52,361 nt of DNA, from the NCBI GenBank assembly GCA_964396715.1, contig CAYNFQ010000006.1, positions 1 through 52,361 on the forward strand, written 5' to 3'. Every line of letters begins with the position of its first letter. Position 1 is the stretch's first letter. Of this stretch, positions 21,254 through 29,899 are shown piece after piece. Made by a program: the position numbers and the translations under genes. Origin of the DNA: CAYNFQ01 sp964396715. GTDB taxonomy: Bacteria; Patescibacteriota; Microgenomatia; Daviesbacterales; UBA10151. Below the pieces are notes generated by a model that was given only the letters and a program-made list of their open reading frames with translations, did no database searches and was not told the DNA's origin.

Positions 21254-22636
21254 ATGGATCTAAAATTGTTTAGGTTATTTTTCCTGATTGGCCTAAAATA
21301 CTGCAGGAGGTACCTGAAATGGCTGGGATTGGGGTTTTTGATTCTCCTGTTACTATTTTTTGCCCAAATAAAGCTTCACTTGTTTTATCAGCCTAATAGC
21401 ATCAGATTGGGGTTTGTCGGGACATACCAAGAGCATGATTTGCCTCAAGAGGTGACTAAATTGGTATCTGAAGGTTTAATCACAACAGATGGCAGCGCTA
21501 GGTTCAAACCTAATTTGGTTGCCGGGTGGGATACCAATAATGATGCGACCGAGTTTAAATTTAAACTAAAGGAGGGCCTCAGATGGACTGATGGTACTTT
21601 GATTAAATCTTCCGATTTGGAATTTCCGATTGCCAATGCCATCAGCAGTTATCCTGACGAGGGCAGTATTCAATTTACCTTAAAAGAGTCTTACTCGCCT
21701 TTGCCCTCCCTTTTAACAAAGCCTACTTTTAAAAAGGGAGCGCTTTTTGGCACAGGGCCTTACAGCATTACCAAGATAGAAAAAAGCAGGATTTTTATCA
21801 CCAAGCTGACTTTAAAATCCCCTGAGGAGAATTTACCGGAAATTTTTATCCGTTTTTACCCCAATGAAACAGTGGCAATCGCTGGTTTTAATTTAGGTGA
21901 GGTACAGGCACTTTTAGGCATCAGCAATCCGGCGATTTTTTCGGATAATCCCAGGGTTCACGTGAGCCGCACAACCGATTATGCAAAAATTGTGACTATT
22001 TTATACCAGACAAAAGACCCTCTGTTGTCAAACAGATCCATCCGCCAGGCCCTTTCTTTTACAGCTCCCAAGATAGAGGGTGAGGAGGAGGCAGATAACC
22101 CTTACCCGCCTGCTTCCTGGGCGTATAATCCCGATTCCAAAAAATACCTTTCCCGTAAGAATGAGGCGGAAGCTGCCATTAAGAGAGCTAAATCTGCTGT
22201 TTCTGAAGAAAAATTGAAGGGGGAGTTGATTCTGACAGCCACTCCCAATTTGGAAGAGGTTGCCAAAAAAGTTGAGGTTGCCTGGAAAGAGCTGGGCTTT
22301 AATGTTAAGCTGCGGATTGAATCCGGCATCCCGCAAAATTTTCAATCACTTTTAATTACCCAAAGCATTCCTGCTGATCCTGATCAGTATTATCTTTGGC
22401 ACTCATCGCAGGAAAAAACCAACCTGACAAAATATTCATCTGTCAGGGTTGATAAGGATTTGGAGGATGGCAGAAAGGCTTTGAGTGAGGAGGAGAGAAA
22501 GGAAAAGTACTTTGATTTCCAGAAAACTATTTTAGAGGATGCACCTGCCACATTTTTATATTTTCCCAAATACAATATAGTTTATCTGAAAAAGATAGAA
22601 AAACTTTTGGATAAAATTCTCAGTCTACAGATTTAA
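21254..22636 (+). CDS. Membrane-anchored extracellular solute-binding protein, family 5
   Basis: A 460-residue protein of the peptide/nickel-binding (DppA/OppA) type. An N-terminal membrane helix (about residues 22-43) replaces the usual lipoprotein Cys. Family marks are LVSEGLITTDGSARFKPNLV, FKLKEGLRWTDGTLIKSSD and SNRSIRQALSFTAP, and the later region DPDQYYLWHSSQEKTNLTKY matches the substrate lobe. It probably captures peptides at the surface. No permease or ATPase genes are adjacent, so the transporter partner is elsewhere or absent. It follows secG closely and converges with typA, overlapping by 4 bases. Confidence 0.88.
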   Translation: MDLKLFRLFFLIGLKYCRRYLKWLGLGFLILLLLFFAQIKLHLFYQPNSIRLGFVGTYQEHDLPQEVTKLVSEGLITTDGSARFKPNLVAGWDTNNDATEFKFKLKEGLRWTDGTLIKSSDLEFPIANAISSYPDEGSIQFTLKESYSPLPSLLTKPTFKKGALFGTGPYSITKIEKSRIFITKLTLKSPEENLPEIFIRFYPNETVAIAGFNLGEVQALLGISNPAIFSDNPRVHVSRTTDYAKIVTILYQTKDPLLSNRSIRQALSFTAPKIEGEEEADNPYPPASWAYNPDSKKYLSRKNEAEAAIKRAKSAVSEEKLKGELILTATPNLEEVAKKVEVAWKELGFNVKLRIESGIPQNFQSLLITQSIPADPDQYYLWHSSQEKTNLTKYSSVRVDKDLEDGRKALSEEERKEKYFDFQKTILEDAPATFLYFPKYNIVYLKKIEKLLDKILSLQI

Positions 22637-24423
22637 CTGTTTAAATCAAGTTTTCTGATTCTGATATTTTTTGGGGTGATTTCTACCAGTTCTGTCTCGT
22701 CAATATATTCAATGGCATTTTCTAAACTCATAATTTTTGGGGTATTAAAATGCTCAGAAGTACCCTCACCTGAGGATCGGTGATTGGTTTGCTGTTTTTC
22801 TTTACAAACATTTACCCAAATATCATCCCCTCTACTATTTTGGCCAATAACCTGGCCTTTATAAACTTCAACCCCGGGCCCTACAAAAAGTAAACCTCTG
22901 CCCTGAGCACCAGTTAGGGCATAAAGTTTGGTTGTGCCTGCTTCATGTACAACCAGCGATCCGTTATTTCTTTGCAACTTGCCACCGTCATCTTGTCTAT
23001 ATTCAAAGAATGAGGAAGATATAATGCCCAATCCCTTGGTATCTGTGACAAATTGTGATCTGTATCCAAAAAGTTCCTTAGTGGTAATAATAAATTCTAA
23101 AAATACTACCCCATTTTCTGTAGTCATATCTAATAATTCTCCATGTCTTAAACCCATTTTTTCCATCACAGATCCTGAAAATTCCTCAGGTACTTCCAAA
23201 GCCAACTTTTCTAATGGGGTCATTAATTTTCCATCAATAACCTTTTCGATAACCTGTGGTTTCCCTACTTGAAATTCATAGCCTTCTCTTCTCATTCTTT
23301 CAATCAAAATTGCCAAATGCAGTTCACCTCTGCCGGATACTATCCATTCTGCCCTGTTTGGTTCCACTTTTAAAGCTACATCCGCCTCAGCAGCTTTAAG
23401 CAGTCTTTCCTGAATTTGTCTGGCTGTTTTATATTCACCTTCTCTGCCTGCAAAGGGAGAAGTATTAACCCCAAATCTCATCCTGACAGTGGATTCCTCA
23501 ATATCCAAAACAGGTAAAGCAATCGGGTTTTGGGCCTCTGCAATTGTTTCTCCAATGGTGATATCAGGGATACCTGAAAGAGTAATAATATCCCCTGCTT
23601 TTGCCGAAGATATGTCCACCCTGTCCAATCCTTCAAAGCTCATTAAAGAAGTCAGCCTGAACTTTTTAATCTCGCCAGCTCTGTTAATATGAGCAACCTC
23701 CTGTCCAGCTTTAACTACTCCAGCATACACTCTGCCTGTGGCAATCCTGCCTTTAAAATTATCATAAGAGGTATTGGTGATTAAAATCTGTAAAGGTTTA
23801 CCAGCCTCTGTTTTGGGAGCGGGGATATGTTCCAAAACAGCATCAAACACAGGCAGGATATCATCCATCTTGGCAAGATCCGGCTCAAGCCCTGCTTTAC
23901 CATATTTACCTGAGGAATAAATGGTAGGAAAATATGCTGTTTCCTCGTCTGCCCCCAGTTCCAAAAATAAATCAAAGGTTTTGTTGATAACATGGGAAAT
24001 CCTGGCATCAGGCTTGTCAATTTTGTTTACCACCACAATCACTTTATGTCCCAGCTCTAGTGCTTTTTTTAACACAAACCTGGTTTGGGGCATTGGTCCT
24101 TCTTTGGCATCAATTAAAAGCAAAGCTCCGTCTGCCATTTTTAATACTCTTTCTACCTCTCCCCCAAAATCAGCATGGCCTGGGGTATCTATAATATTGA
24201 TCTTAACTCCTTTGTAGTTAATGGAGGCATTTTTAGAGAAAATTGTAATCCCTCTTTCTCTTTCCAAATCATTGGAATCCATAATTAAATCACCTTTTTC
24301 CATTACTGCTTTGGAAAGGTGGGTTTGGGATTGTCTGAGCAGGGCATCCACCAAAGTGGTTTTACCGTGATCAACATGAGCAATAATAGCTACATTTCGA
24401 ATACTATTCATATTATTCAACAA
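22633..24423 (-). CDS. typA: Ribosome-associated translational GTPase TypA/BipA
   Basis: A full-length GTPase of 596 residues. The P-loop is AHVDHGKTTL, switch I has ERERGITIF, G3 is DTPGHADFGGEVER and G4 VNKIDKPDAR. TypA-specific parts follow (GRGELHLAILIERMRREGYE and GYRSQFVTDTKGLGII), and the C-terminal domain has RGLLFVGPGVEVYKGQVIGQ. It acts on ribosomes under stress and in 50S assembly. The start may be the fifth codon (MNSIRNVAIIAHVDHG), which would end the 11-base overlap with the helicase gene upstream. The overlap suggests an RNA-helicase/typA operon. Confidence 0.95.
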   Translation of the reverse strand: MLNNMNSIRNVAIIAHVDHGKTTLVDALLRQSQTHLSKAVMEKGDLIMDSNDLERERGITIFSKNASINYKGVKINIIDTPGHADFGGEVERVLKMADGALLLIDAKEGPMPQTRFVLKKALELGHKVIVVVNKIDKPDARISHVINKTFDLFLELGADEETAYFPTIYSSGKYGKAGLEPDLAKMDDILPVFDAVLEHIPAPKTEAGKPLQILITNTSYDNFKGRIATGRVYAGVVKAGQEVAHINRAGEIKKFRLTSLMSFEGLDRVDISSAKAGDIITLSGIPDITIGETIAEAQNPIALPVLDIEESTVRMRFGVNTSPFAGREGEYKTARQIQERLLKAAEADVALKVEPNRAEWIVSGRGELHLAILIERMRREGYEFQVGKPQVIEKVIDGKLMTPLEKLALEVPEEFSGSVMEKMGLRHGELLDMTTENGVVFLEFIITTKELFGYRSQFVTDTKGLGIISSSFFEYRQDDGGKLQRNNGSLVVHEAGTTKLYALTGAQGRGLLFVGPGVEVYKGQVIGQNSRGDDIWVNVCKEKQQTNHRSSGEGTSEHFNTPKIMSLENAIEYIDETELVEITPKNIRIRKLDLNS

Positions 24424-25654
24424 AGGTCAGAGCCACTCCTGTTTTTCCGGCCCTGCCTGTTCTGCCGATTCTATGTACATAATCATCATAGGTTTGCGGG
24501 AGATCATAATTTATCACGTGTGATACATCAGGAATATCCAAGCCACGGGAGGCTACATCTGTTGCCAGAAGTATATTTATCTCATCCCTTTTGAAGCTTT
24601 GCAAAACTCTCTGGCGTTGGGACTGCCTTTTATTTCCATGAATTGCCCCGACCTTAAAACCTCTAAATTGTAACTCTTTGTTTAATTTTTCAATTCCATG
24701 TTTTGTTTTTCCAAAAATTAATACTTTCTCAAATCTGTCCTTTATCAGCAGATTGTGTAATTGATCAATTTTGCTATCTCTTTTTGAAACCCTAATTACA
24801 TCCTGGTCTACATTTTCAGCAGTATCTTGAGATTTTACAGAAACAGTTATCGGGTTTTTGACAAAATTACTTAAAATTTCCCTGATTTTTGGAGAAATTG
24901 TGGCGGAGAAAAATAAGGATTGTCTAATTTGAGGCAGTAAACCCATAAAGTATTTCACATCCGTTACAAATCCGATATCCACCATCAAATCCACCTCATC
25001 TAATACAAAAATGGAAAAATCATTTAACCTTAAATAATTTCTTTGGATTAAATCTTTAAGGCGGCCCGGAGTGCCAATGACTATATTAGGATGCCTTCTT
25101 AAATCATCTATTTGTCTTCGCATATTAGATCCACCAATAAGTAAGGCCGAATATATTTGTAAGCCAGATGAAAAGGCCCGTAGCTCCTCATTAATTTGAA
25201 CTGCCAGTTCCCTAGTTGGGGTAATAATTAAAGCTGCATGGTTTCTGTCCATAAAAATTTTGTTAATTATGGGGATTAAAAAGGCAGCTGTTTTGCCTGT
25301 CCCGGTATTGGCAGTCCCTACTAAATCACGGCCTTCTAAAATTGCCGGAATTGCCTGTTGTTGAATGGGAGTAGGGGTAGTGTAGCCTTTTTTCTCAATG
25401 TTTAATTTAAGCGAATTTTGCAGATTAAAATCAGCAAAGCTTTTTGATACAACAATCTCTTCCTGCCCGACTTCTTTTGCTTTTTTAATGAAAATATCAA
25501 CCTGTCCTTTTAACTTACTTTCGTGAGCGCCTCTTTGCCCGAATCTTTGCCGGTTGAATCCGCCATTTCTGAATGGTTTTCTAAATGGTCTGTTAAAATT
25601 TGAATCCCCGCCAGAGGCGGGGCGAAAGCCCTTAGGCTTATTTCCGTAATACAT
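24413..25654 (-). CDS. DEAD-box ATP-dependent RNA helicase
   Basis: The start MYYGNKPKGF has AGGA 7 bases upstream; an earlier ATG at 25669 lies inside a palindromic repeat. The protein has about 413 residues. A basic, Gly/Arg-rich N-terminus precedes the helicase core. The Q motif is in YTTPTPIQQQAIP, motif I TANTGTGKTAAF, Ia PTRELA, Ib GTPGRL, motif II DEVD (not DEAD), III SAT, V ATDVASRGLDIP and VI HRIGRTGRAGK. It stops right after motif VI with no C-terminal tail. It probably remodels rRNA or mRNA structure. RPASGGD near the N-terminus is encoded by the palindrome CCCCGCC-AGA-GGCGGGG. Confidence 0.93.
   Translation of the reverse strand: MYYGNKPKGFRPASGGDSNFNRPFRKPFRNGGFNRQRFGQRGAHESKLKGQVDIFIKKAKEVGQEEIVVSKSFADFNLQNSLKLNIEKKGYTTPTPIQQQAIPAILEGRDLVGTANTGTGKTAAFLIPIINKIFMDRNHAALIITPTRELAVQINEELRAFSSGLQIYSALLIGGSNMRRQIDDLRRHPNIVIGTPGRLKDLIQRNYLRLNDFSIFVLDEVDLMVDIGFVTDVKYFMGLLPQIRQSLFFSATISPKIREILSNFVKNPITVSVKSQDTAENVDQDVIRVSKRDSKIDQLHNLLIKDRFEKVLIFGKTKHGIEKLNKELQFRGFKVGAIHGNKRQSQRQRVLQSFKRDEINILLATDVASRGLDIPDVSHVINYDLPQTYDDYVHRIGRTGRAGKTGVALTFVE
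25606..25622. repeat. CCCCGCC hairpin in the helicase N-terminus
   Basis: CCCCGCC-AGA-GGCGGGG is a perfect 7-bp stem inside the coding sequence. It lies in the low-complexity Arg/Gly-rich part of the protein, so it may be either chance or a small insertion. Confidence 0.6.
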
Positions 25655-25667
25655 AAATTTTCCTGTC

Positions 25668-25687
25668 ATTCCTGCGAAAGCAGGAAT
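25668..25687. repeat. ATTCCTGC-GAAA-GCAGGAAT hairpin
   Basis: A perfect 8-bp stem with a GAAA loop, upstream of the helicase gene. It belongs to the GTCATTCCTGCG-type intergenic family; another, interrupted copy is at 804-850. Confidence 0.85.
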
Positions 25688-25917
25688 CTATACAAATAAT
25701 TGTATGGTTCCCGTTGTCCAGAGGACACGTCCTATCAAGTACGGGATGACATATTATGTCAATTGAAAAAGAAAAATCCTTCAATACTCAGGATAGGGAG
25801 CTATTTGAAAAATCTAGTCCGCGAGGAAAAAATAATCTGAAGCTCGAATTCTAAATCAACTGAAAATTAGTATAGCACACTTGAGGTCTTAAAGCAAATC
25901 GCCTAGAATATACCCAA
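25688..25917. other. Non-coding stretch with repeat fragments
   Basis: It contains the 18-mer ATCAAGTACGGGATGACA, also present at 42158-42175, where it encodes the end of an ABC ATPase. No gene or RNA is visible. Confidence 0.5.
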
Positions 25918-25990
25918 GGGCTGGTAGCCCTGCCTGCCGGCAGGCAGGTCAACGGTAGATTTACTCGCCGGAGGTGAGGCACTTCCCGCC
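25918..25990 (+). pseudogene. tRNA-Lys 5'-half pseudogene split by palindromes
   Basis: Three blocks, GGGCTGGTAGC, TCAACGGTAGA and CACTTCCC, match the first 30 bases of the intact tRNA-Lys at 26066 with one mismatch. Between block one and block two sits the perfect 20-base palindrome CCTGCCTGCCGGCAGGCAGG (25929-25948). Between block two and block three sits a second hairpin, CTCGCC-GGA-GGTGAG. The 3' half is not recognisable. This is a duplicate tRNA destroyed by precise insertions. Confidence 0.8.
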
Positions 25991-26065
25991 TATGTATTTA
26001 GAGAAGTTTTTAAAATCTGGTTCAGGTAGAGAATTGAGGAATGAACTGCTAAAATATGGAAGTCC

Positions 26066-26137
26066 GGGCCGGTAGCTCAACGGTAGAGCACTTCCCTCTT
26101 AAGGAATAGGTTGTGGGTTCGAGTCCCACCCGGCTCA
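26066..26137 (+). tRNA. tRNA-Lys(CTT)
   Basis: The cloverleaf is complete. Acceptor GGGCCGG pairs with CCGGCTC (one G-T), D-arm GCTC/GAGC. The anticodon loop CTCTTAA has anticodon CTT. The T-arm is GTGGG-TTCGAGT-CCCAC and the discriminator A. The anticodon stem has one C-T mismatch at its base. CCA is not encoded. Confidence 0.92.
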
Positions 26138-26312
26138 CAGGATGATGTAAGTGTTTTGGCACAAATTTAGCCTCAAGTTTTTGTGGATAACTCCTCAAAA
26201 TTAAACCTATAGCCAAGAGACCGCTTAAGATTCGAACTGGTGATTAGATTGTTAGATCAATCTTTGCTATTTTTGTATAGTAAGCTGATTTTTTGATATA
26301 CTTTTTGAATAA

Positions 26313-26381
26313 ATGGGACATATTAATGTAGAGATTAAAGCAAGATGTAAGAATCCAAACAGAATTGTGCGCAATATATGA
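26313..26381 (+). pseudogene. Fragment of a CYTH / class IV adenylate cyclase-like gene
   Basis: ATG opens a frame reading MGHINVEIKARCKNPNRI before an early stop. This matches the N-terminal EIKARC...NP strand of CYTH-domain proteins. The rest of the domain cannot be followed in any frame, so only the first 22 codons remain. Confidence 0.55.
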
Positions 26382-26503
26382 ATCTATTTGGTCTCGAGCA
26401 AAAAGATTTAATTTCCAATTCTTACAGTGATTTATTATTAAACAGGAACTCTAACATTGCCTAGATAGATCCATCTTGGCCACTAGGACCGAAACTTTAC
26501 CCA

Positions 26504-26532
26504 TTGCGAATCGTCTACTAATCGTCTATAAT
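26504..26532 (+). promoter_or_regulatory. fic promoter with direct-repeat operator candidate
   Basis: TTGCGA (26504-26509), a 17-base spacer, then TATAAT (26527-26532); the ATG follows 8 bases later, so the mRNA is probably leaderless. The spacer carries AATCGTCTA twice (26509-26517 and 26520-26528) at an 11-base period, suiting a helix-phased repressor. The C-terminal winged helix of the Fic protein itself could bind here. Confidence 0.6.
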
Positions 26533-26540
26533 ACGCCTAG

Positions 26541-27575
26541 ATGTTTAATCCTAGATACACAATTACTGATCGGTTATTAAGCAACATTAAGAGAATTAGT
26601 ACCTTGGTGAGCGAACTAAATAACAGACGATTTCCTCACGTTGTTTTAGTAGAATTTGAGAAAACAGCAAGAGCTATTTCAAGCTATGCATCAACCAGTA
26701 TTGAAGGTAATCCACTCCCTCTAACCGAAGTTAAAAAAATTCTTAAGTCTAAACCTGCACATATTAGGGATAGCGAAAAGGAAATTTTAAATTACAATCA
26801 AGCACTCCAGAATTTGAATGAAAAGCTTGAAAAAACGCAAGTAAAATTATCCGTTGATTTAATATTGAAAATTCAAAAGCAAATTACCGAAGGATTATTA
26901 CCTAAATTTGAATCTGGAGAACTGCGAGAGAAACCGGTAGTTGTAAATGATCCCAGAACCAGAAAAACTATATATTTACCTCCCGATGCAAAAGATGTTA
27001 GTCAACTTATGGAAGACACTATTGGGTTTGTAAATAGCAATATGAATAAAATAGACCCTCTTATTTTAGCTGGTGTTTTCCATAAGCAAATGGTAATTAT
27101 TCATCCTTTTATGGATGGAAACGGTAGAACAACCCGTCTTGCTACAAAAGTTCTTTTGGCTGAAATGGGACTGAATACTTTTAATTTGTTTAGCTTTGAA
27201 AACTACTATAACAAAAATGTTACTAAATATTTTCAGACCGTAGGAGAGTTTGGCAATTATTATGAACTGGTAGATAAAATTGATTTCACCTCATGGCTGG
27301 AATATTTTACAGAAGGAATTATTGACGAGCTTTTAAGGGTGCAGAAACTGCTTCCAGAAGTTGGAATAAGTCCAGAGACTAAACTTGAGCCTTATCATCT
27401 GAAGATTCTTGAGTTTATAAAAGAGAGAGGATTTATCGCTGATCGTGATTATTCAAAATTAGTTGACCGGGCAAGAGCAACCAGAGCACTGGATTTCAAG
27501 AAATTAATAGATTTAGGTTTAATTGATAGAAAAGGTAAAGGGAAAGCCACATATTATGCCTTGAAGGAGAAATAA
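26541..27575 (+). CDS. Fic-family adenylyltransferase with C-terminal winged helix
   Basis: A 344-residue protein. Near the N-terminus STSIEGN (residues 51-57) fits the inhibitory helix motif (S/T)xxxE(G/N), so activity is self-inhibited (class II Fic). The catalytic Fic motif is intact: HPFMDGNGRTTR (His188 to Arg199). A C-terminal winged helix (about 285-340, with LVDRARATRALDFKKLIDLGLI) suggests DNA binding and autoregulation. Such proteins transfer AMP to target proteins and can be toxins or regulators. The next gene starts 3 bases after the stop and is likely its functional partner. Confidence 0.93.
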   Translation: MFNPRYTITDRLLSNIKRISTLVSELNNRRFPHVVLVEFEKTARAISSYASTSIEGNPLPLTEVKKILKSKPAHIRDSEKEILNYNQALQNLNEKLEKTQVKLSVDLILKIQKQITEGLLPKFESGELREKPVVVNDPRTRKTIYLPPDAKDVSQLMEDTIGFVNSNMNKIDPLILAGVFHKQMVIIHPFMDGNGRTTRLATKVLLAEMGLNTFNLFSFENYYNKNVTKYFQTVGEFGNYYELVDKIDFTSWLEYFTEGIIDELLRVQKLLPEVGISPETKLEPYHLKILEFIKERGFIADRDYSKLVDRARATRALDFKKLIDLGLIDRKGKGKATYYALKEK

Positions 27576-27578
27576 ATA

Positions 27579-28130
27579 ATGAACAAAAAAGTTCAAGAAT
27601 TTGATAATGCATATAAATTATTTACTTCCTCAAATGACCCGCTAGAACACCGTATGTCTGTAGAAATATTGCTTGCCAAAATAGGTTTGAAATCCAAATT
27701 TAAACGAGAGTTACAGCTAGGTTCAGAACAAGTGATTGATTTATTCAAAAGCTTTAAAAGGGCAACAAGAAAGGATTGTATTTCAAACGTTGAATATCAA
27801 TCCCTTAAAAAAGTAGGTAAGTTGTTTACGGAATATACAGCAAAAAACAGATACGATAAATTCAGCGATCTTGCCTTTTCACTAGCTTTACAAAACATCA
27901 TCGACTTATTAGGACTTCGAAAGAAAAGTAATTTTAAAGAATATACAATAACTGATCTGTATGAAAAGAAATTACTACCAAATGGAATATTTTTGCAATT
28001 TTTTATACTGGAGACCCTTTCGAATAATAAGGTTTATAGGTGGAATCGAAATCAAACTATTATTGATCAAAGTTTAATTTGTCTTGCAGTTTGTTTTGAG
28101 GATATTTATGATTATCTTAATCAAAATTAA
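27579..28130 (+). CDS. Unknown protein in operon with fic
   Basis: A 183-residue soluble, mostly helical, Lys-rich protein with no signal peptide or recognisable motif. AAGGAG within the end of fic lies 9 bases before its ATG, so it has a proper ribosome-binding site and is translated from the fic mRNA. Its position suggests a target or regulator of the Fic enzyme, but the sequence gives no direct support. The last codons and stop run into a degenerate copy of the NYN-gene 3' tail. Confidence 0.7.
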   Translation: MNKKVQEFDNAYKLFTSSNDPLEHRMSVEILLAKIGLKSKFKRELQLGSEQVIDLFKSFKRATRKDCISNVEYQSLKKVGKLFTEYTAKNRYDKFSDLAFSLALQNIIDLLGLRKKSNFKEYTITDLYEKKLLPNGIFLQFFILETLSNNKVYRWNRNQTIIDQSLICLAVCFEDIYDYLNQN

Positions 28131-28260
28131 AAATAGCCAATGTACTTTATTATGCATCTCTTAGACCAAATTGATATGCAAACTCAGAGTTTAGACCATC
28201 AGAGAGGAATAATTTGAAGAACTCTTCCAGTCTGTGTAAGATATCATCGGGCTCACTCTT
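28119..28260. repeat. NYN-tail plus LHRL element, copy A
   Basis: Starting near the stop of the fic-partner gene, the sequence matches copies at 32443 and 34477 (shared TACTTTATTATGCA and GAGTTTAGACC words). On the minus strand an open frame reads SEPDDILHRLEEFFKLF, then LSDGLNSEFAYQFGLRDA and a stop. Differences among copies A, B and C fall mostly at third codon positions. Confidence 0.7.
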
Positions 28261-28400
28261 CGACTCGCACAATATAATTGTACTCGCTCAGAGTAAACTC
28301 TATAACCACAGCATAACTGGTAAACAAACACCTGTATTTTCTTCAAATCCTCATCTGATAAATCAGGATAATATTTTCTTATTACATCCAAAGGTAACAT
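28256..28400 (-). pseudogene. Small minus-strand ORF fragment interrupted by a family-2 palindrome
   Basis: From ATG at 28400 a frame reads MLPLDVIRKYYPDLSDEDLK, then KIQVFVYQLCCG, which looks like genuine acidic/helical protein sequence. At about 28295 it enters the palindrome CTCTTCGACTCGC...GCTCAGAGT (28256-28291). Beyond that the frame no longer matches the LHRL frame of copy A. I read it as the front of a small protein broken by the insertion. Confidence 0.45.
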
Positions 28401-28463
28401 TTATCATTATCACCTCCTCAATTAAAATTAATATAATTTAGTGAGGTATTTAAACTTAATCTG

Positions 28464-28472
28464 TGCTAAGAT
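28464..28472 (+). promoter_or_regulatory. Extended -10 promoter of the nucleotidyltransferase gene
   Basis: TGCTAAGAT (TGn plus TAAGAT) ends 6 bases before the ATG at 28479, predicting a leaderless transcript. No clear -35 box is visible. Confidence 0.45.
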
Positions 28473-28478
28473 TTTTAT

Positions 28479-29285
28479 ATGACTGATCCCAAAGCGCTCA
28501 TCGAAGGTTTAACCAAAGAGTTTTCTGGAAATCCGTTAGTTCTGGCCTTTACTTTAGTAGGATCACAAGCCAGAGAGGATAGTTATAAAGCAACAAAATA
28601 TTCTGATATGGAGGTTTACGTTATTGCAAATGATGAAGACGTAGAAAAATTAGAGAAAGAGCTACCTGATTTAGTAAAGAAATTTGGTACAGTTTTATTC
28701 TCCTTTAAGCATCAAATTGGATTTGTTGCTGTCTATGATGATCTTTTTCGACTTGAACTACCAGTAATTAAAGGATCAGAGTTTAAGTCCTTATTTTCTC
28801 GACCTAAAGCGCAAGTTGTTAAAGTTCTCATTGATAGAACTGAAGGTGAATTGGAGAAAATACTTAATGATCGATCTGAAACTATTGATTTTGCTCAAGC
28901 TTTTGCAGAGAAAATTACTAACTTTTGGTATTGGCAAATACTTGGAGTCCAGTATTTCAAAAAGGGAGAAATATACAATACAAGAGCGATTTTAAATATC
29001 CACGCTTCAGCGCTGATTAAATTATTAGAACTATTAAATGATCCTGCAGCCTTGCTGTTGGAAACAAACAAAAGAATTGAACAGTTCCTTACAGAGGAAC
29101 AGTTAAAACTTCTTAAAGAAATTGCTCCTGCTTACGATTCTGAACAAATCAGAAAATCTCTGGAGAGAGTAATGGACATTTTTTCAGAAACAGCCAAAGC
29201 GATTAAAGAAAAATATAATTACAGTTATGATGAAAAGCTGGAGGATTCAGTAAAACCAAAACTTCTTGATCTTTTAAATGAATAA
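28479..29285 (+). CDS. Nucleotidyltransferase-fold protein with helical C-terminal domain
   Basis: A 268-residue protein. LVGSQAREDS, followed by YSDMEVYVI, is the GS...(D)x(D/E) active-site pattern of polymerase-beta-type nucleotidyltransferases. The arrangement resembles streptomycin 6-adenylyltransferase and lincosamide transferases. The second half (from FAEKITNFWYWQILG) is helical, as in the substrate domain of those enzymes. The target could be a small molecule, a protein or RNA. It lies in the accessory island among toxin-like genes, so a modification or defence role is possible. Confidence 0.75.
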   Translation: MTDPKALIEGLTKEFSGNPLVLAFTLVGSQAREDSYKATKYSDMEVYVIANDEDVEKLEKELPDLVKKFGTVLFSFKHQIGFVAVYDDLFRLELPVIKGSEFKSLFSRPKAQVVKVLIDRTEGELEKILNDRSETIDFAQAFAEKITNFWYWQILGVQYFKKGEIYNTRAILNIHASALIKLLELLNDPAALLLETNKRIEQFLTEEQLKLLKEIAPAYDSEQIRKSLERVMDIFSETAKAIKEKYNYSYDEKLEDSVKPKLLDLLNE

Positions 29286-29290
29286 TAAGC

Positions 29291-29836
29291 TTATTGTACT
29301 AAGGGCTTTGCTTCATCTAAAAAACGACTAAATGCTTGTAAAGCATCCGAAGTTGCCTCAACTCGACTCATACCAAAAGGCATTAACAGAGCTGGTTCAT
29401 TACCAATAGAAAACCCTACAGGTCTGTCCATATAATAAGATAATTCAGCAGGTTTACCCTCATTAAGAATTAGATTATAAACATATCTTACTCTTGGAAC
29501 TTCTCCAACAGGGGCAATATGAAGTTGAATATTTTTAAATGCAGGAGTTCTTGTTACCTCTTCAATTGTTTTGAGAAAACGTCTTTTTCCTGTCCTTACT
29601 TCTCTTGCTATCTGATCGACTAAAATTACTCTAATATCTTCTCTTGGTACAAGGGGTTCTATGCCTCCTGCAATCGCAGGCCTATATTGCCATTGCTCTA
29701 GTGCTGATGCAGGCAAATCTAAACCAGTATATTTGTTGCCGCTAATAAATCTTTGTTCAGATTGTAAGAGATAATCCACTCTCGCCTCTATTTCTGCTCG
29801 TAAGGAATCTCTTAGCTCGCGTTCGTTTTCTCTCAT
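29291..29836 (-). CDS. Unknown soluble protein
   Basis: A 181-residue protein with a charged helical N-terminus (ENERELRDSLRAEIEARVDYL). An alpha/beta part with VILVDQIAREVRTGKRRFL and RYVYNLILNEGKPAELSYYM follows. There is no signal peptide, membrane segment or known motif. It is convergent with the nucleotidyltransferase gene, with 5 bases between stops. I do not recognise it. Confidence 0.55.
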   Translation of the reverse strand: MRENERELRDSLRAEIEARVDYLLQSEQRFISGNKYTGLDLPASALEQWQYRPAIAGGIEPLVPREDIRVILVDQIAREVRTGKRRFLKTIEEVTRTPAFKNIQLHIAPVGEVPRVRYVYNLILNEGKPAELSYYMDRPVGFSIGNEPALLMPFGMSRVEATSDALQAFSRFLDEAKPLVQ

Positions 29837-29899
29837 TGATAGCTTGAATGATACTTCGGAAAAGCGTGAGATTCAACTATAGGGTCACTAAAAATAAAC

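Larger units (their letters stand above)
26141..26540. other. 400-base region between tRNA-Lys and fic
   Basis: It holds the CYTH-domain gene fragment (26313-26381) and, at its right end, the fic promoter. The rest shows no gene, strong hairpin or repeat that I can recognise. It looks like decayed sequence at the start of the accessory island. Confidence 0.5.

Noticed and set aside
22928..23272. Plus-strand ORF within typA
   Set aside because: It is antisense to a highly conserved GTPase and has no ribosome-binding site or homology.
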